Origin: an uncultured Candidatus Poseidoniales archaeon
Lineage (GTDB): Archaea; Thermoplasmatota; Poseidoniia; Poseidoniales; Poseidoniaceae
Reading direction: 5' to 3'
Assembly (NCBI GenBank): GCA_000246735.1
Contig: CM001443.1
Span: 1,537,880-1,579,954 of the forward strand
Length of the DNA stretch: 42,075 bases
Under the pieces are notes generated by a model. It was not told the DNA's origin, searched no databases, and was given only the letters and a program-made list of their open reading frames with translations. This document shows positions 1 through 7,937 of this stretch, piece after piece. The translations under genes were made by a program, and so were the position numbers. How positions within the stretch are numbered: position 1 is the stretch's first letter; the number at the start of each line of letters is the position of its first letter.

Positions 1-210
1 TACTCTTGGTGTTTGAACTGTAACACCACCTGAGTACTCACTGATGTTGAACTCACCAACTCCATAGACACCTTCGTTTACTACGTCTTCAAAACTAAAG
101 TCTTGTTTAGAGAAGTTATCGGAGTAGTCATAAGACCAGTTAAGAACAGCGGTTGCTCCTGCACCACCAATAACAGTTACGTTAAACTTCTTAAGAAACT
201 TTAAGTTAGG
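1..210 (-). CDS. phage tail-protein-like fragment, partial, probably foreign to the contig
   Basis: The minus strand is open from position 210 to the window edge, about 70 codons, with no start codon and a TAA immediately upstream at 213-211. The peptide contains an aromatic run (VLNWSYDYSD), then GVGEFNISEYSGG and a VQTPRV end. This style resembles tail tubular/stabilisation proteins of T7-like marine phages, a resemblance recalled from memory and not searched. The DNA is visibly richer in A+T and in codons such as TTA, AGA and CTT than everything to its right. The plus-strand hydrolase reading begins abruptly at about 205-215. I read this as a viral piece joined to an archaeal contig; a real insertion is possible but less likely. 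Confidence 0.45.
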
Positions 211-783
211 TTACAAGGCTCCTGGCGACTCGAAGACCGGTACCCTCCTGTTGATGTGGAAATGATTTCAATGGATTTGGGCGGCATGTTGTCCAATGTT
301 GGCGGTGGGTCATCCGTATTGCCTGACGCAACCACCGGACCTGTGTGGGAATCTGAGCCACTGGAACAAACCATGTACATTGCGGGCACCCCTCGATTGC
401 ATGTTGATGTGACGACTGCCACGCTTGGCGGCCAGCTGTATGCACTGCTGGAGGAATGCAATGAAAACGATGAATGCATCCATATTGGTCATGCCATTAT
501 GGACTTACGTTACTACGCTGGCGGTGACGACATTCAAACTTGGACACCCCTCGTAGAAACGATCAATGCCAAAATGGAATTTATGCCATTGGATGTAGAA
601 CTTGAAGCAGGAAACAGGCTCCGTCTGAGCCTCCTTTCCACGGGCGAGGATTACCTCCCTGCGAGCACCTCATCGGTGGTCTTCATTCAGGAAGGCGAAG
701 GCTCAACGCTGCAATTGGACACGTTTAATCCGGAGGATCGAAGGTACTTCACTCCACCAGTTTGCACACACGAATTGTGCTGA
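211..783 (+). CDS. CocE/NonD family hydrolase, C-terminal fragment (5' truncated)
   Basis: About 190 codons are open to a TGA at 781-783. The fragment opens with a W-R-x-E-D-R-Y-P-P segment and continues as a beta-rich jelly-roll-like region (hydrophobic LHVDVTTATLGGQLYALLEE; later LEAGNRLRLSLLSTGEDYLP). This matches the C-terminal non-catalytic PepX_C domain of CocE/NonD and X-Pro dipeptidyl-peptidase type serine hydrolases. The alpha/beta-hydrolase catalytic part expected upstream is absent because the sequence changes character at about position 210. An in-frame GTG at 256 is not a credible start, since the homologous sequence continues upstream of it. The paired cysteines and acidic surface would fit an exported enzyme, but no signal peptide can be seen. 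The substrate is unknown. Confidence 0.6.
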   Translation, partial: LQGSWRLEDRYPPVDVEMISMDLGGMLSNVGGGSSVLPDATTGPVWESEPLEQTMYIAGTPRLHVDVTTATLGGQLYALLEECNENDECIHIGHAIMDLRYYAGGDDIQTWTPLVETINAKMEFMPLDVELEAGNRLRLSLLSTGEDYLPASTSSVVFIQEGEGSTLQLDTFNPEDRRYFTPPVCTHELC

Positions 784-788
784 GGGGA

Positions 789-2219
789 TCAGTTCCCTTT
801 GGGTGCTCGTGCGATGACTTTCATCTCAACTGCGATGGGAGTTGGAAGCGCACGAATGGCAAGTGTGGTCCTTGTTGGTCCAACCTTGCCAAGCGTATCC
901 GCCCACACTTCATTGTAACCAGCGAAGTCCCGATCCATGTCAACCAAAAACGAAGTGACATCGAGGACGTCGTCGATTGAGCCACCGGCTTCTTCGAGAA
1001 TTCTCGTGATGTTATCGACAACGGCCCTGGTTTGGGCTTTGATGTCATAGTTGAGCGGTGCACCTTGGTCGTCGCAGATTGGCCCACCTGGGATCGCATT
1101 TGTACCGGGTTGGCGAGGTCCAACGCCCGACAAGTAGAGCAGGTCGCCGACGCGACGGGCGTGCGGGTACATGCCAACAGGTTTCGGCGCAGCATCGCTG
1201 TTGACCGATGATTCACCAGTGGTTGGTTCCCACAATGCTGGGCCAGAAGAAGTCGAAGCTTTGGAAGGCTGCGGGATTTGGGCATCAAATGAAGGAGCGC
1301 CCCCTTCAGCATCGAGCACGTTTCGCTCACCGCTGAAAAATTCCACATCATCTTCGTCGTATTCTTTGTCACCGGCACCTGATGGCGTCGGGTCGAGGTG
1401 GACAACAGCGCCGCCAGCACCATGAATTGCTTCGTAAGCAAGCACATCGCCAGTGAGGTTGTTGCGGTTCTCATTCATGCCTGCAAGCCACCACATTGGC
1501 TTGAACGCGACCACCTTTTGGACGCGGATTTGCTTGTGTATGGTACGGGAGAGTTGACCCACGTCCTCAAGGCGACCTTCACCAAGGAATTCCAGAATCT
1601 TACGATTCCATTCGTCATCTTTGAGGGAATGGATTTTGTCATCTTTGGGGTCAATCGCCGTAGTGAACATACGGTTGGAGAGGGACATTGCTGTAACGGC
1701 CACTGCTTTTCTGCCCGTTGCTTTGATGACATCAAGGCAGGATTTAGCAAGAACTGTTGTTTCAGAGCGGTTCGCATAGACATTGGAAGAAACAATGACG
1801 GCAGGAATTGCATTGTCCGGGTTCAGGAGTTTGAGCGCTACAACTGAGCCGACGTCGATTGGGAAGCCGGTGTAGTTGATGGTGCGAGACTTTAGCCCCC
1901 GCTTCTTGTTTGCTTCGTCCCATGCGTGGGCGAATTCCGAATCAATGTTGAACGAATATGGAATCGAACCAAGATCGTGGAAGTCATGGTCGACCATCAC
2001 CCATTCAGGGTTTGGATCTGCTTGGATTTGATGACCGATGATGCTCGGCCAAGTGGTGGAATAGATGACGAGAAGGTCGGCGTTTGAATCCTTGATTCGT
2101 TGAGCAGCATCGTCGAAAGCGTCGCGCAAGCGTTGCCATCCTTCGTTTTGCTCTGGCACCAAGACCGTGTGAGGATGGACTGGAACGATGAACGAACCAA
2201 CAAGACGGCCTTCACTCAT
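789..2219 (-). CDS. 2-aminophenol 1,6-dioxygenase alpha-like subunit fused to RidA/2-aminomuconate deaminase
   Basis: A 476-aa protein with two parts. Residues 1-285 follow the LigB/class III extradiol dioxygenase fold and align with the downstream-acting partner encoded at 2216-3118. The first metal-ligand site reads VPVHPH, but the second, SPHW in the partner, is STTW here, so this subunit should not bind catalytic iron. That fits the non-catalytic alpha subunit of AmnAB-type enzymes. After an acidic, low-complexity linker (about 286-345), residues 346-476 form a complete RidA/YjgF domain (DLLYLSGVGPRQPG; GPTRTTLAIRALP; VEMKVIA). This family includes 2-aminomuconate deaminase, AmnD. The ATG overlaps the stop of the catalytic subunit by 4 nt, so they are co-translated. 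The fusion would tether ring cleavage to a later step of the same pathway. Substrate identity is inferred from family and neighbours. Confidence 0.8.
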   Translation of the reverse strand: MSEGRLVGSFIVPVHPHTVLVPEQNEGWQRLRDAFDDAAQRIKDSNADLLVIYSTTWPSIIGHQIQADPNPEWVMVDHDFHDLGSIPYSFNIDSEFAHAWDEANKKRGLKSRTINYTGFPIDVGSVVALKLLNPDNAIPAVIVSSNVYANRSETTVLAKSCLDVIKATGRKAVAVTAMSLSNRMFTTAIDPKDDKIHSLKDDEWNRKILEFLGEGRLEDVGQLSRTIHKQIRVQKVVAFKPMWWLAGMNENRNNLTGDVLAYEAIHGAGGAVVHLDPTPSGAGDKEYDEDDVEFFSGERNVLDAEGGAPSFDAQIPQPSKASTSSGPALWEPTTGESSVNSDAAPKPVGMYPHARRVGDLLYLSGVGPRQPGTNAIPGGPICDDQGAPLNYDIKAQTRAVVDNITRILEEAGGSIDDVLDVTSFLVDMDRDFAGYNEVWADTLGKVGPTRTTLAIRALPTPIAVEMKVIARAPKGN

Positions 2220-3118
2220 TGTGATGCCCCCTTATGGTTGCGTTCTGGCCATTCGACAATTGCATTCCCAGTCCCAATGATTGTTCCATAACCGTGCAGA
2301 ATCCCAGGGTACGATGGCGTGTCCAATGTCGATAAGAGCCATGAAAGGCCACCTCCATCGCTCTCAGCGATGGCTTGTTCAGTAAATTCGGGCATCTCAT
2401 CAAGGATCCGTTGGGATTGACCGCTTCGTATGTACTCGATCATCCGCATGTCCCAAAGATGCATTGCGTGGCTAGCAATGTGCTCTTTACTCATGTCTTC
2501 AGGGATTTCGGACTCGGTTGTGAAGTGTCGATGTGAGAGTGAATTACTTGCTATAACAACGACTTTTTTCCCGCTTTCAAGTATGGCTTCCCGTGTGACA
2601 CGCCCCAGTTCAATCATCATTTCTTGCATGACTTCCACCGAATAGTAATCTCGCGAACGGTTGCTGGAGACCACGACGAGTGGTTTGTCCCATACCGGGT
2701 TGACCATGTGACCAGTGGTGATGGTCCCATAGTCGACTCTGAAGTCTGGGTTCTCCATCATTTTCACCGTCAAACCCGCCTCAGCAGCTTTGTCGTGGAT
2801 TTTAGTGCTGAGATCGACATCAATGTTGAGGTCATAGTGGTAACGGAAGAGGTTCGGAAACACTGGATCTACTGAGAGACTCTTGAAATTTGGAAGTCCC
2901 AAAAAGTGGGTGCCGATGTAAGTCTGCCAGTGTGGAGACAAGAGGACAATTGCATCGTATTCAACATCTTTCAACGACGCTCGAAGGCGTTCATAACCCC
3001 ATCGCAACTGCTCCCAACCGCCCTCTGCAACCGGTTCATTTTGTGGAGGGTTTTCAGCATAGACCAGATGTGGTGGGTGAGGAGCCAAACACCCTGCTAC
3101 GATTTCACCTTGCGTCAT
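2216..3118 (-). CDS. 2-aminophenol 1,6-dioxygenase beta-like catalytic subunit (class III extradiol dioxygenase)
   Basis: 300 aa from the ATG at 3118. The longer open frame to 3199 was rejected because homologous sequence starts at MTQGEIVAG. Non-haem Fe(II) ligands are visible: His14 in LAPHPPH, His63 in LLSPHW and Glu252 in AIAESDGGG, the two-His-one-Glu triad at the spacing expected for LigB/AmnB-type enzymes. The conserved NSLSHRHF motif lies between them. These enzymes cleave o-aminophenols or catechols next to the hydroxyl/amino-bearing carbons using O2, in the cytoplasm. The partner subunit follows with an ATGA overlap. The dehydrogenase for the expected product, 2-aminomuconate semialdehyde, is encoded 2.2 kb upstream on the same strand. 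A catechol or protocatechuate substrate cannot be excluded from sequence alone. Confidence 0.83.
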   Translation of the reverse strand: MTQGEIVAGCLAPHPPHLVYAENPPQNEPVAEGGWEQLRWGYERLRASLKDVEYDAIVLLSPHWQTYIGTHFLGLPNFKSLSVDPVFPNLFRYHYDLNIDVDLSTKIHDKAAEAGLTVKMMENPDFRVDYGTITTGHMVNPVWDKPLVVVSSNRSRDYYSVEVMQEMMIELGRVTREAILESGKKVVVIASNSLSHRHFTTESEIPEDMSKEHIASHAMHLWDMRMIEYIRSGQSQRILDEMPEFTEQAIAESDGGGLSWLLSTLDTPSYPGILHGYGTIIGTGNAIVEWPERNHKGASQ

Positions 3119-3219
3119 AATGCAAGCCAAGCGCTTAACGGCTATATCGGCATCGGCGTTCAAACCAAACACAAAGCCTTGGACCCAAGACTCAAACAAG
3201 ACGGCGAGTTGGCATCGCC

Positions 3220-3708
3220 ATGGAGGAATCCGTGACGCTCCCGTTGGAAGCGCCCAACCCCGTTTCCATCAAGCAAGACTTGCTAACGGGGACCAAGCAC
3301 ATTCTGGCACCTGCTTTGATTGGCGCAGCCGTTGGTGGTGGGTGGCAAGTGTATGGCATTCCTGTCTTCGATTCCGTGTTCACACCAAATCCGCCGCAAT
3401 TTGCATTGCTTGTGATTCTCGCACTTACACCTTTGATGTACCGAGTCTTGGTACACACCTCGTTTGAGCGATGCCTCGAATACACGTTTGGGTTTGCCGT
3501 CCTTGCCCTTCCGTTGTGCGTTGTGTGGCTCTCAGGCTGGGGGGCCCTGTTCTGTGGGATGTATGCCATCCTTTTGTCGTGGGGATGTCTTTCCATGTTG
3601 TGGGGACGAAAGCAATTGCCACCCTTCAGTTACGGACTCTGGCATGCCATGGGCGTCGATCTGGGCGCCTTTGCTGGCGCAGTGGCAGTTTACAGCACAA
3701 TCTCATGA
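3220..3708 (+). CDS. small multi-pass membrane protein, function unknown
   Basis: A 162-aa protein with about four predicted membrane segments: near residues 30-48 ([15 protein letters not shown]), 60-75 ([14 protein letters not shown]), 90-130 (two helices around [18 protein letters not shown]) and 145-160 ([14 protein letters not shown]). There are no recognisable catalytic motifs. It is the only plus-strand gene inside an otherwise minus-strand block. It is divergent from the dioxygenase operon with about 100 nt between the starts, and its 3' end overlaps the panB 3' end by 6 nt. The divergent arrangement with the ring-cleavage genes could make it a transporter accessory, but nothing in the protein shows this. 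I do not recognise a family. Confidence 0.6.
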   Translation: MEESVTLPLEAPNPVSIKQDLLTGTKHILAPALIGAAVGGGWQVYGIPVFDSVFTPNPPQFALLVILALTPLMYRVLVHTSFERCLEYTFGFAVLALPLCVVWLSGWGALFCGMYAILLSWGCLSMLWGRKQLPPFSYGLWHAMGVDLGAFAGAVAVYSTIS

Positions 3709-4524
3709 AGTGTAACTTTCCGAATCGTTCGGGAAATCACCGGAGCGAACATCCTCGCAGTAGGAAGTGATGGCCCCGTTGATGTCCTCAGCGAGGTTGA
3801 GGTAGCGTCGCAAAAACCTTGGAGAGAAGTCCATCGTAATGCCAAGGAGATCGTGAAGGACAAGCACCTGCCCATCGCAATCTGGACCAGCGCCAATGCC
3901 AATTGTTGGAATCGAGATCGATTCACTGACTCGCTTTGCAAGTTCACGTGGGATTTTTTCCAACACGATTCCGAAGCATCCGGCGGCTTCGAGTAACTTT
4001 GCATCTGCAATGAGTTTCTCAGCCTCTTCCTCTTCTTTCGCACGGACGGTGTATGTGCCGAATTTGTAAATTGACTGAGGGGTCAATCCAAGATGGCCCA
4101 TCACGGGAATTCCAGCAGTCAATATTCGCTCGATGGATTGGATAATCTCGGAACCACCCTCGAGTTTGACGGCGTGGCCTTCTGCTTCTTTCATAATTCG
4201 AATCGCAGATTCAAGTGCAATTGCTGAATTTCCTTGATAGGTTCCAAACGGCATATCGACCACAATGAGTGCACGGTCAACGGCTCGTTGAACGCACTGA
4301 GCGTGGTAAATCATATGGTCAAGGGTCATTGGTACAGTGGTGACTTGGCCGGCCATCACATTGGAGGCGGAATCACCAACGAGAATCACATCAATGCCCG
4401 CTTGATCGACAAGCTTAGCCAACGAATAATCGTACGCAGTTAGCATGGTGATTTTTTCATCAGCACGCTTCATTTCAAGAAGCGTATGTGTCGTGACCTT
4501 GCGCGCATTGCGATGTACGGACAT
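3703..4524 (-). CDS. panB: 3-methyl-2-oxobutanoate hydroxymethyltransferase (ketopantoate hydroxymethyltransferase)
   Basis: A 273-aa protein, close to the normal PanB length. It has the characteristic early [20 protein letters not shown], then [10 protein letters not shown], the DMPFGTYQ loop, [15 protein letters not shown] and [21 protein letters not shown]. These include the Mg2+-binding Asp and Glu positions of the (beta/alpha)8 barrel. It transfers a hydroxymethyl group from 5,10-methylene-tetrahydrofolate to 2-oxoisovalerate, the first committed step towards pantoate and coenzyme A. Archaea often use this bacterial-type enzyme with their own pantoate kinase. It follows the Lon-domain gene by 52 nt on the same strand and converges with the small membrane-protein gene. 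Other coenzyme A genes are not in the window. Confidence 0.95.
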   Translation of the reverse strand: MSVHRNARKVTTHTLLEMKRADEKITMLTAYDYSLAKLVDQAGIDVILVGDSASNVMAGQVTTVPMTLDHMIYHAQCVQRAVDRALIVVDMPFGTYQGNSAIALESAIRIMKEAEGHAVKLEGGSEIIQSIERILTAGIPVMGHLGLTPQSIYKFGTYTVRAKEEEEAEKLIADAKLLEAAGCFGIVLEKIPRELAKRVSESISIPTIGIGAGPDCDGQVLVLHDLLGITMDFSPRFLRRYLNLAEDINGAITSYCEDVRSGDFPNDSESYTS

Positions 4525-4576
4525 GGTTCTTCCACCGCCACATGTGTTTTGAAACCCTCGCAGGCGGAATGCAACG

Positions 4577-5308
4577 CTATTCTTCCTCGTATGATGCAGA
4601 CAGTTGATGCATCAATTCAGCAAGGGCTTCCTCCGCATCAGCGCATGCAAGGATTTGTTGTTTGGATTCAAGTCCATTGAGCACGAGGGCTGCAACCGTG
4701 AACACTGAATTTGGATCTTCATCAATGACATGTTCAACGCGTTCTGCAACCCAAGTGTCCAAAATTTGTTCATCGATCCGGAGAACGGCCCCTATTCGGT
4801 TAAGGACGCCGTTCAACACTTCCTTGAGCATCGTTTGGTGGGCGGGCGTGGTGGGGGTGGATTCTTCTTCAAACCGAACATCGCCTGTGATGTACAGTTT
4901 CTGATGCGTCACCTCGTCAGGAATGTGTTCGAGCAATGTTTGCAAATCCGGATACAAACCGTCGTCATTCATGAGGATGGCCATTTCAGGGTGATCGAAT
5001 GGAGGAAGTGCTGGGGGAGTGACGTTCTCGACCGTGAACCTTCGTCGCCCAACAATCGAAATGAAATGGTTGCTCCCTTTGGTGTCATGCTCAAGAATTT
5101 CTGCCTCGCAGCCATGGGTTCTTGGACCATCCCAGTGGTTGCTTGGTTCGAAGGGATCATTCATCACAAGTCCGAAATTTTTGTTGTCAAGTAAGCAATC
5201 ATCCAACATCTGTCGGTAACGTGGTTCGAAAACTCGAAGTTCCTGAACCTCACCGGGCATGAGGACCATTGGAAGGACAAAGAGTGGAAGCGATGCTTGC
5301 TCTGTCAT
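4577..5308 (-). CDS. Lon substrate-binding-domain protein (LON N-domain, no protease)
   Basis: 243 aa from the ATG at 5308. The frame opens further upstream to a TTG at 5350, but that would overlap the dehydrogenase stop and adds no family-like sequence. The start of the domain is typical of the PUA-like LON N-terminal domain: [29 protein letters not shown] (split as [13 protein letters not shown], then [12 protein letters not shown]), then GLVMNDPFE, and a variable C-terminal helical half to residue 243. There is no AAA+ module and no Ser-Lys protease domain. Stand-alone proteins of this sort are common in bacteria and archaea and their function is not settled; recognition of unfolded substrates is presumed. 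It sits between the aldehyde dehydrogenase and panB with short gaps, so probably the same transcript. Confidence 0.82.
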   Translation of the reverse strand: MTEQASLPLFVLPMVLMPGEVQELRVFEPRYRQMLDDCLLDNKNFGLVMNDPFEPSNHWDGPRTHGCEAEILEHDTKGSNHFISIVGRRRFTVENVTPPALPPFDHPEMAILMNDDGLYPDLQTLLEHIPDEVTHQKLYITGDVRFEEESTPTTPAHQTMLKEVLNGVLNRIGAVLRIDEQILDTWVAERVEHVIDEDPNSVFTVAALVLNGLESKQQILACADAEEALAELMHQLSASYEEE

Positions 5309-5346
5309 ACCCAAAGATTGGATGGTCTGCTTTTGAAGATGTGTTC

Positions 5347-6810
5347 TCAATCACCGAGTTCTCGAGGGTTCATGACACAGATGTTTGTGGTCTCCGAAAA
5401 GAAGCCAAGGGACCACTGGCCGCCTTCGCGTCCAACACCCGAATGCTTCACTCCACCAAACGGAGTTCGAAGATCACGGTGCAACCATGTGTTGATCCAA
5501 ACGATACCCGTGTCGATTGTTTCGGCCAATGCCTTGCCAACTACGACATCTCGAGTCCAAATCGAACCAGCCAGTCCGTATTCTGTAGCGTTCGCCATTT
5601 CAGTCGCCTCAGCAAGACTACCAAACGTGTGAACGGTCACGACAGGGCCAAAAATTTCCTCAGTAGCGCAGCGGGATAAGTGGCTCAGCCCACCGATGAC
5701 GGTCGGGGCGAGATAGGCCCCCTCGGGCGTTGGGCCAACTCCACCCATCATCGAGCGGGTGCCACCAGTGAGGATGGTCCCGCCTTCTTCGATGGCTAAG
5801 TTGATGTAAAATTCGACCTTCTCAAGATGATCCATTGAGATAACCGTTCCAATTTGTGTGGCCTCATCGCTTGGCTCGCCAATGCGCATGGCAGCTACTT
5901 TTTCGACAAAGCGTTCGATGAACTCATCAGCGATTGAAGCATGAACCATGATCCTTGAGCCACACAAGCACACCTGTCCGGAGTTCGTAAACGCCGCTCT
6001 GACGGCACCCTGAACCGCTTGGTCAAGGTCAGCATCTTCCAGAACAATTGTGGCATTTTTCCCACCCAATTCCAAAGAGAGTTTCTTGAACATGGGTGCT
6101 GCTGTGGCTGCGACAATCCGTCCAGTTGCCGTGCCACCTGTGAACGAGATGCCGTTGATCAATGGATGTTCAAGAATGCCCTGACCAACTTCTGGACCGA
6201 GGCCATGAACAAGATTGAAGACGCCACGGGGGAGGTTCAACTCATGCAATGTTTCTGCGAGAATATTTGCGGTGAGCGGTGTCATTTCGCTCGGTTTGGC
6301 AACAATGGAGTTACCCATGAGCAACGCTGGAGCAACTTTCCAAGACATGAGGTACAACGGCAAGTTCCATGGTGTGATCAGGCCGACAACACCCAAACCA
6401 TTGCGGTGAACAAAATTCATCGCATCGCTCATTTCGAATGTCATTGGTTGCTGTTTCCTAGCAAAATCAGCAAAAAAGCGAAAGTTGTCGACCGATCTTG
6501 TTGCGTCCACCCTCCGCGCCAGCGAAATTGGCTTTCCGGTGTCAAGTGATTCGGCTTGTGCAATGGCTTCATGCTTTGCTTGCAGCGCATCAGCGATGAC
6601 ATCCAACCAGTCAGCACGCTGGTCAAGGGTGAGAGCGTTCCAATCAGATTGGGCTGATTTTGCTGACACAGCAGCGAGTTCTACATCAGCCTTTGTGGAG
6701 CGGGGAATTTGGGCGATAACCATCCCTGTTGCGGGGTTAACATCATCAATCGTTTCACCAGACTGAGCAGGTACGAAGGTTCCATTGATGTAATTCATGA
6801 GCGTTTTCAT
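5347..6810 (-). CDS. 2-aminomuconate 6-semialdehyde dehydrogenase-like aldehyde dehydrogenase
   Basis: 487 aa from the ATG at 6810 (MKTLMNYINGTF); the frame extends upstream into the previous gene and that part was rejected. ALDH landmarks are complete: TPWNLPLYL (Asn149), SFTGGTATG, LELGGK (Glu248), GQVCLCGSR (nucleophile Cys281), EEIFGPV and PFGGVKHSGVGREGG. The segment RSVDNFRFFADFA with Arg105 and the later HRDLRTPFGG are characteristic of the ALDH8A1/AMSDH branch. There, arginines hold the carboxylate of 2-aminomuconate 6-semialdehyde. The enzyme would oxidise the unstable ring-cleavage aldehyde to 2-aminomuconate with NAD+. It starts 2 nt after the stop of the asparaginase-like gene, so translation is coupled. 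A 2-hydroxymuconate semialdehyde substrate is the main alternative. Confidence 0.87.
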   Translation of the reverse strand: MKTLMNYINGTFVPAQSGETIDDVNPATGMVIAQIPRSTKADVELAAVSAKSAQSDWNALTLDQRADWLDVIADALQAKHEAIAQAESLDTGKPISLARRVDATRSVDNFRFFADFARKQQPMTFEMSDAMNFVHRNGLGVVGLITPWNLPLYLMSWKVAPALLMGNSIVAKPSEMTPLTANILAETLHELNLPRGVFNLVHGLGPEVGQGILEHPLINGISFTGGTATGRIVAATAAPMFKKLSLELGGKNATIVLEDADLDQAVQGAVRAAFTNSGQVCLCGSRIMVHASIADEFIERFVEKVAAMRIGEPSDEATQIGTVISMDHLEKVEFYINLAIEEGGTILTGGTRSMMGGVGPTPEGAYLAPTVIGGLSHLSRCATEEIFGPVVTVHTFGSLAEATEMANATEYGLAGSIWTRDVVVGKALAETIDTGIVWINTWLHRDLRTPFGGVKHSGVGREGGQWSLGFFSETTNICVMNPRELGD

Positions 6811-6812
6811 GA

Positions 6813-7928
6813 TTACATCTCCACATCGTAGAGCCATCGGTCCTGATCGGGATCCCATTCATCCCATGTTGGCAATGTTTCCAAAACCTCGAGGTAATGT
6901 GGGGGAACAATTCCAGGCACAATGAATGCTTTCTGACGGTGGAGTGGATACGGATTTCGAAGGTTGATGCCAAGCACGCCCAACACGGCTCTTGCCACAT
7001 ACCAGGTGGCCTGAGAATTCCATCCGTGAGCGATTTTTACGACAATACCGAGCCCCTTCGGATAGTCTGGGTGTTCAATTGCAAGTCCAAGCAGACCATC
7101 GGCGCCTTCTTTGGCAATGACTTTCCCTTCTCCGGCTTTCAGCACCGTTGAATCCAAGCGGTTGAATCCGCCAACGAGATCCGGGTGGCGAACCATGGCT
7201 TCCCAAATCCAATCTTTGTCCTTGTCACGAACCAAACCGGCATAGATTTGAGCCAATTCCGAAACGGTGTTCGAGACTGTTGGCAATCCACACCCGTCTT
7301 TCGCAACACGCAGTGGTGTCCAATCCGAACCCAGATAGGTGCGGATTTGCTCCATGTAGGCGTGGAACACTTCGTGAGTTGGGAGTGTGTAACCGGCTCG
7401 GTTCCATCCCTTTTTCTTGCATCCATGGAGGATTGCAGCATGTTCACCCGAACAGGTGTGGAACCACCGTCGAGGCCGTCGTACTTGACGGCCGAATTGA
7501 ATCAACGGTACATCGAGAGGTGTCAGCATGAGCGGCCATTCCGCTTCTGCGAGGAGGGATTGGGCTGCCGCCACGTGTTCCGTGTCCCCGTTGTGAGAGG
7601 CAACTGCAATCGCTTTTTGTTCCCATGTGGTCTCTTCCAACTCTTCTGTGAAAGCCTTCAACATGAACGGCTTCATCATCGAGCGACCATAGCAAAGCAC
7701 GTTTCCGCCAAAGGAATGAATCACCTCATCGCCATGAGCCCAAGCCACAGCACCGTGTATTGTGGTTTCCGAAACGCCGTTTCTTCGGTAGTCCACCAAT
7801 GGTTCCCAAGCCACTTCCCGCCCGGTCGGAATCCCCTCCACCTGCTCACCCAAAGGGCTCTTCGGATAGAGCGTGCTCCCCGGTCGACCCGGTTCCACTG
7901 CAGAAGGTGTATCGTGTTCAATTGGCAT
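6813..7928 (-). CDS. asparaginase II-like (R. etli type) protein with altered zinc-site residue
   Basis: 371 aa from the ATG at 7928, preceded by GGTGAT that overlaps the upstream stop; a GTG at 7937 is the alternative. The protein follows the Asparaginase_II family (PF06089, Rhizobium etli thermolabile type). It has GRSMMKPF with the Ser83-x-x-Lys86 pair used for catalysis, SHNGDTEHV, TCSGEHAAIL (residues 158-167) and KDGCGLPT. Family members read CSGKHA at the second-last motif, where Cys, Lys and a later Cys surround a zinc ion; here the Lys is Glu162. The usual reaction is L-asparagine to aspartate plus ammonia. Given the coupled dehydrogenase downstream and the flavin oxidoreductase upstream, a different amide or amine substrate is plausible but unproven. 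Confidence 0.78.
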   Translation of the reverse strand: MPIEHDTPSAVEPGRPGSTLYPKSPLGEQVEGIPTGREVAWEPLVDYRRNGVSETTIHGAVAWAHGDEVIHSFGGNVLCYGRSMMKPFMLKAFTEELEETTWEQKAIAVASHNGDTEHVAAAQSLLAEAEWPLMLTPLDVPLIQFGRQVRRPRRWFHTCSGEHAAILHGCKKKGWNRAGYTLPTHEVFHAYMEQIRTYLGSDWTPLRVAKDGCGLPTVSNTVSELAQIYAGLVRDKDKDWIWEAMVRHPDLVGGFNRLDSTVLKAGEGKVIAKEGADGLLGLAIEHPDYPKGLGIVVKIAHGWNSQATWYVARAVLGVLGINLRNPYPLHRQKAFIVPGIVPPHYLEVLETLPTWDEWDPDQDRWLYDVEM

Positions 7929-7937
7929 AAGAATCAC

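Noticed and set aside
5309-5350. TTG start for the Lon-domain protein
   Set aside because: It would overlap the dehydrogenase stop and adds residues not seen in the LON domain; the ATG at 5308 is preferred.
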